A stretch of DNA of 39,077 bases, taken from positions 1-39,077 of the forward strand of contig NZ_PGUZ01000070.1 in the NCBI RefSeq assembly GCF_002860165.1. Reading direction: 5' to 3'. Positions 35,351 through 39,077 of the stretch are shown here, in pieces. Every line of letters starts with the position of its first letter. The first letter of the stretch is position 1. Both the position numbers and the translations under genes were made by a program. Origin of the DNA: Bacillus sp. V3-13. Its GTDB lineage: Bacteria; Bacillota; Bacilli; Bacillales; Cytobacillaceae. The notes under the pieces were generated by a model, which was not told the DNA's origin, made no database searches, and saw nothing but the letters and a program-made list of their open reading frames with translations.

Positions 35351-36451
35351 ATGAGATGGAAAAAGCAACTGCTCACGCTGACTCCATACCAGCCTGGTAA
35401 ATCAATTGATGAAGTGAAGAAGCAGTATCGCTTAAAAGACATTATTAAACTTGCTTCAAACGAAAATCCTTATGGATGTTCGGAGCGGGTTCTTGACACT
35501 TTGCAGCAGAATACTGGTTTTTTTGCATTTTATCCGGACGGGTACGCCACCAACTTGCGGGAAGCATTGGCCACCCACTTGGATGTTTTTCCTAATCAAT
35601 TAATATTCGGAAATGGATCGGATGAAATCATCCGAATCATTTCCCGGTCTTTGCTTCATCCCGGATCAAACACAGTGATGGCAATACCAACCTTTTCGCA
35701 ATATAAACATAACGCCGTTATTGAAGGTGCGGAGGTTCGTGAGATTCCGCTTAAAAATGGCAATCATGACCTTGATGAAATGCTTGCCGCGATTGACGGG
35801 CAGACAAATGCAGTCTGGCTCTGCAGCCCGAACAATCCGACCGGCACGTATATTCCCGAGGACCAATTAATTACTTTCCTGGATCAAGTACCGAAAGATG
35901 TTCTTGTCGTGCTGGATGAGGCTTATTTTGAATATGTGGTGGCAGATGATTACTATAATTCAGTCGAACTTTTAACACGCTATGAAAATCTGATTGTTCT
36001 CAGAACCTTCTCGAAAATTTACGGTCTTGCCAGCCTTCGCATTGGATACGGGATTGCTTCACAGGCGATTATTCGCGCGATAGAGCCGGCGCGCGAACCA
36101 TTTAATATCAACCGCATTGCCCTTCTCGCTGCAGAGGCGGCGCTTGGCGACCAGGCATTTGTAAACGAATGCCGGCAAAAAAACCGGGAAGGTCTTGAGC
36201 AGTTTTATCGTTACTGTGACGAAAATAATCTTGACTATTATCCTTCTCAGGGAAACTTTATTTTAATCGACCTTCAAGTAGACGGAAATGAAGTGTTTCA
36301 GTTTTTGCTGGAAAAGGGCTTCATCGTTCGTTCAGGACCGGCGCTTGGCTTTCCAACTGCGATCAGAATTACGGTTGGATCCCGCGAGCAAAATGAAAAA
36401 TTGCTCGAAGCCATTTCCGAATTTTTAGCTGCCAAAGCAGCCCTGTCATAA
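35351..36451 (+). CDS. hisC: Histidinol-phosphate / aromatic aminotransferase
   Basis: This 366-residue class I/II PLP aminotransferase has its PLP lysine at about K222 in RTFSKIYGLASLRIGYG, with SPNNPTGT and LDEAYFEY also typical. In Bacillus this enzyme serves both histidine synthesis and transamination of Phe/Tyr precursors, which explains its place in the aro operon. ATG 35351 follows GAGGTGATT; a GTG three codons earlier is part of that site. It is followed by tyrA. Confidence 0.96.
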   Translation: MRWKKQLLTLTPYQPGKSIDEVKKQYRLKDIIKLASNENPYGCSERVLDTLQQNTGFFAFYPDGYATNLREALATHLDVFPNQLIFGNGSDEIIRIISRSLLHPGSNTVMAIPTFSQYKHNAVIEGAEVREIPLKNGNHDLDEMLAAIDGQTNAVWLCSPNNPTGTYIPEDQLITFLDQVPKDVLVVLDEAYFEYVVADDYYNSVELLTRYENLIVLRTFSKIYGLASLRIGYGIASQAIIRAIEPAREPFNINRIALLAAEAALGDQAFVNECRQKNREGLEQFYRYCDENNLDYYPSQGNFILIDLQVDGNEVFQFLLEKGFIVRSGPALGFPTAIRITVGSREQNEKLLEAISEFLAAKAALS

Positions 36452-36475
36452 AATTTCCAAGTAGGACGTGATTGT

Positions 36476-37582
36476 TTGAAAGGCCGCGTTTTTATCATTG
36501 GGCTGGGCTTAATCGGAGGCTCACTCGCGCTTTGTATAAAAGACAAGCACCGTGAAGCAACGGTTATCGGCTTCGACATTTATCCGGAACAAAGCAAGCT
36601 TGCCAAAATGCTCGGTGTGATCGACGAGGCGGCAGAAACGATTGAAGAGGGTGCGGTCGGGGCGGACCTTATCCTGATTGCAACACCGGTTACAGAAGCA
36701 GAGCGCATCATCGATTCCCTGTCACAAATCAACTTGAATAAAGATGTCATCATTTCCGATGCCGGCAGCACCAAGGCAGAAATAATGAAAAAAGCAGAAC
36801 GGTTAAAAGACAAAGGTATTACGTTTATCGGCGGTCATCCGATGGCAGGGTCACATAAAAGCGGGGTGGCAGCGGCAAGAAGCCTCCTGTTTGAAAATGC
36901 GTTTTATTTATTGACCCCTGGCAAGGAGACGCCGGCAGAGGATGTTGAGAAGCTTAAGCGGTGGCTGGCAGGGACGCGGGCAAAATTTCTGGTCATCGAG
37001 CCCCAGCAGCATGACTATCTGACCGGGGTCATCAGCCACTTCCCCCATATTATTGCTGCCTCTCTCGTCCATCAGGCAGACAGGACGAGAGATGAAGAAA
37101 ATCTTGTGCCGAGGCTTGCCGCCGGGGGGTTTCGCGATATTACCCGGATTGCCTCCGGCAGTCCCCATATGTGGCGGGATATTTTGCTTCATAATAAAGA
37201 AGTGCTGCTAGAACTTCTGCACGAGTGGCAAGCGCAGATGGACAGAGTTGCACAAATGCTGAAAACAAGCGATAGTGAAGCGATCTATCAATTCTTTTTA
37301 AAGGCAAAAGAATTTCGCGATGAATTGCCGCAAAAGGAAAAAGGGGCGATTCCGGCGTTTTATGATTTATACGTCGATGTACCGGACTATCCCGGGGTTA
37401 TTTCCGAGATTACCGGCTATTTGGCAGAAGAAAATATCAGCATTACCAATATAAGAATTCTTGAAACGAGAGAAGAGATTTATGGCGTCCTCGTGATCAG
37501 CTTTCAGACAGATGAAGACAGGCAAAGGGCCGAAGCCTGTATCCGCCATCAAACAAAGTATGAAACTTTTATAGGCTCTTAA
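36476..37582 (+). CDS. tyrA: Prephenate dehydrogenase with C-terminal ACT domain
   Basis: This 368-residue NAD-dependent enzyme makes 4-hydroxyphenylpyruvate for tyrosine. The Rossmann motif GLGLIGG (9-15), SDAGSTK and [12 protein letters not shown] are clear. The ACT domain at about 293-365 ([16 protein letters not shown]) probably senses tyrosine or another aromatic amino acid. The start is TTG 36476 after AGGACGTGA. The gap to hisC is 24 bp and to aroA 23 bp, consistent with one transcript. Confidence 0.96.
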   Translation: MKGRVFIIGLGLIGGSLALCIKDKHREATVIGFDIYPEQSKLAKMLGVIDEAAETIEEGAVGADLILIATPVTEAERIIDSLSQINLNKDVIISDAGSTKAEIMKKAERLKDKGITFIGGHPMAGSHKSGVAAARSLLFENAFYLLTPGKETPAEDVEKLKRWLAGTRAKFLVIEPQQHDYLTGVISHFPHIIAASLVHQADRTRDEENLVPRLAAGGFRDITRIASGSPHMWRDILLHNKEVLLELLHEWQAQMDRVAQMLKTSDSEAIYQFFLKAKEFRDELPQKEKGAIPAFYDLYVDVPDYPGVISEITGYLAEENISITNIRILETREEIYGVLVISFQTDEDRQRAEACIRHQTKYETFIGS

Positions 37583-37605
37583 GCATTGAAGGGAGCGCAT
37601 TTCCA

Positions 37606-38898
37606 GTGAATATTTTGCAGCTGCATCCAAAAAGTAAAGGATTACGGGGGTCAATTACGGTTCCCGGAGATAAGTCGATTTCCCACCGCAGTGTTATGTT
37701 CGGTGCTATCGCGCATGGCACTACAACCGTGCAGCATTTTCTGCCCGGTGAAGATTGCTTGAGCACGATCAGCTGCTTTCGAAAGCTCGGGGTCACGATC
37801 GAGCAGGAAGGGGACCGCTTGCAGATCATCGGAAAAGGACTCGATGGATTGCGGGAACCGTCAGAGGTTCTCGACGTCGGCAATTCAGGTACGACAATCC
37901 GCCTCCTGCTTGGCATTTTGGCAGGCAGGCCGTTCCATACCACATTAGTGGGAGACAGTTCAATCGCTAAACGTCCGATGACAAGAGTAACAAAGCCGCT
38001 TGCTGCAATGGGTGCTTCGATTGACGGGAGGAATGAGGGGGAGTTCACGCCGTTGTCGATTAGAGGCGGACGCTTAACCGGCATCCAATACAAGTCGCCT
38101 GTCGCCAGCGCCCAGGTGAAATCTTCGATCTTGTTTGCCGGTTTGCAGGCAGAAGGAGAAACGAGCGTTATCGAACCGTCAAAAACAAGGGATCATACTG
38201 AACGAATGCTCAAGCAATTTGGCGGGAACGTTGAAATCGATGGTTTAACGGTTAAAGTAACAGGCGGGCAGCGGCTGAAGGCTGCGAACATTGTTGTGCC
38301 GGGCGATATATCGTCAGCCGCTTTTTTCCTTGTCGCGGCTGCGATCACCCCGAACAGTGAGCTGGTGCTGCACAATGTCGGCATCAATCCAACGAGAACA
38401 GGCATTCTTGATGTACTGGCTAACATGGGGGCTGACATCACGATTTTGCCGAAAGAAGAAGAAAATGCCGAACCTGTTGGCGATATTATCATTAAAACAT
38501 CCGATTTAAAAGGCATTGAAATAGGTGGAGACTTGATTCCAAGGCTGATTGACGAAATTCCTGTCATCGCACTTTTGGCAACCCAGGCGAATGGAACAAC
38601 GGTCATAAAGGATGCCCATGAATTGAAAGTAAAAGAAACGAATCGCATTGATACTGTTGTTAATGAATTGGCAAAGCTCGGCGCAAGAATTGAGGCAACC
38701 GAAGACGGCATGATTATTGCCGGGGGATCTTCTTTAACGGGCGGGAAAGTAAATAGCCATGGGGATCACCGGATCGGCATGATGCTTGCCATTGCCTCAT
38801 TAATTTGCAGCGGTGAAGTCAATTTGGCTGGCAGCGAAGCGATAGCCGTCTCGTACCCGGCGTTTTTTGAAGACCTGGCGCGCGTAAACGTCCAATAA
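37606..38898 (+). CDS. aroA: 5-enolpyruvylshikimate-3-phosphate synthase (class II type)
   Basis: This 430-residue enzyme (aroE in B. subtilis naming) joins PEP to shikimate 3-phosphate. GDKSISHR (21-28), [10 protein letters not shown] and ETNRID are present. The four short motifs used to define class II, glyphosate-tolerant EPSP synthases are all visible: GDKS, SAQVK, RDHTE and NPTR. The start is GTG 37606, about 9 nt after AAGGGAG; no ATG fits. A strong terminator 15 bp after the stop ends the supraoperon. Confidence 0.97.
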   Translation: MNILQLHPKSKGLRGSITVPGDKSISHRSVMFGAIAHGTTTVQHFLPGEDCLSTISCFRKLGVTIEQEGDRLQIIGKGLDGLREPSEVLDVGNSGTTIRLLLGILAGRPFHTTLVGDSSIAKRPMTRVTKPLAAMGASIDGRNEGEFTPLSIRGGRLTGIQYKSPVASAQVKSSILFAGLQAEGETSVIEPSKTRDHTERMLKQFGGNVEIDGLTVKVTGGQRLKAANIVVPGDISSAAFFLVAAAITPNSELVLHNVGINPTRTGILDVLANMGADITILPKEEENAEPVGDIIIKTSDLKGIEIGGDLIPRLIDEIPVIALLATQANGTTVIKDAHELKVKETNRIDTVVNELAKLGARIEATEDGMIIAGGSSLTGGKVNSHGDHRIGMMLAIASLICSGEVNLAGSEAIAVSYPAFFEDLARVNVQ

Positions 38899-38913
38899 GC
38901 TGGCTCATTTAAT

Positions 38914-38944
38914 AAAAAACCTTGCTGTCCGGCAAGGTTTTTTC
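38914..38944 (+). terminator. Intrinsic terminator of the aro supraoperon
   Basis: AAAAAACCTTGC pairs with GCAAGGTTTTTT around a short loop. Confidence 0.96.
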
Positions 38945-38991
38945 CTTTTAAGCTATAGGAAAGTATAAACGTTTCTAAATATAGTTGGGCG

Positions 38992-39077
38992 TTTCGATGT
39001 CCAGCTCCAGCGCCTAGCCCCTCGAGTCGCTTCGGTCCTGCCAATGAAGTCAAAAAGCGACTTCACTGTCAGGCCCT
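38992..39077 (+). repeat. Dispersed GC-rich repeat, left-end fragment
   Basis: This copy matches the left 86 bases of the complete copy (from 27049) with only a few differences, including one missing G in the arm B loop (AAAAAGCGAC here, AAAAAGCGGAC there) and one T/G/A change in each flank of the stem. It lies about 48 bp downstream of the aro terminator in the same orientation. The window ends inside it, just before the arm C sequence. Confidence 0.93.

Noticed and set aside
35337-35356. Three GAG triplets before hisC as a TRAP site
   Set aside because: TRAP sites need about 9-11 triplets at 2-3 nt spacing; three triplets around a ribosome binding site and start are not enough.

Overview
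The window is a 39 kb stretch of conserved chromosome from an endospore-forming member of the Bacillaceae. Gene content and order closely follow the Bacillus subtilis recS-to-aroE (ypb-yph-aro) segment. Spore and germination genes (sleB, ypeB, spoIVA, a YIEGIA gene pair), TRAP (mtrB), bacillithiol-linked ypdA, the MecA paralogue ypbH and the aro supraoperon all point the same way. No rRNA, tRNA, prophage, insertion sequence or CRISPR array was seen. All but one of the genes I accept read on the + strand. The exception is an asparaginase gene on the - strand.

Layout: (1) 1-4 kb: an overlapping run ypbB-recQ-ypbD-ypbE (DNA repair helicase, its partner, a CPBP membrane protease-like protein, a LysM protein). 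(2) 4-7 kb: ypbF, a CBS/ACT-like protein, a membrane-anchored phosphoesterase (ypbG) and the ClpC adaptor ypbH. (3) 7-11.5 kb: glutamate dehydrogenase, ypdA, asparaginase and the PrsW protease. (4) 11.5-15 kb: sleB-ypeB (spore cortex lysis), a PilZ c-di-GMP receptor and a 59-residue ypfB-like ORF. (5) 15-18.7 kb: cmk, plsC-like, the S1-like ypfD and FMN-dependent IPP isomerase. (6) 18.8-26.2 kb: yphA, YIEGIA protein and its small capping partner, der, gpsA, yphE, lipoprotein yphF and spoIVA. (7) 26.5-31.5 kb: hbs, folE, mtrB, then hepS-menG-hepT (menaquinone) and ndk. (8) 31.6-38.9 kb: cheR and the aro supraoperon aroC-aroB-aroH-hisC-tyrA-aroA, which lacks the trp operon that B. subtilis carries between aroH and hisC.

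The most unusual material is not protein coding. A GC-rich dispersed repeat of about 188 bp occurs three times in the same orientation: truncated at both window ends and complete between hbs and folE. The complete copy can fold into a closed multi-arm structure and carries the same nonamer ACAGGACGT in two small hairpins. It appears to lie in the folE 5' untranslated region. A short remnant of its right end may lie upstream of yphE. The window edges falling inside repeat copies suggest a contig broken at this repeat. Other second-look items are a perfect 14-bp terminator-like hairpin inside the fni coding region, a 5'-terminal hairpin on the predicted ndk transcript, a terminator that uncouples folE from mtrB, retained TRAP without a local trp operon, and a cre-like box upstream of gudB. 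I found no wholly new protein system. The repeat is the best candidate for undescribed biology.
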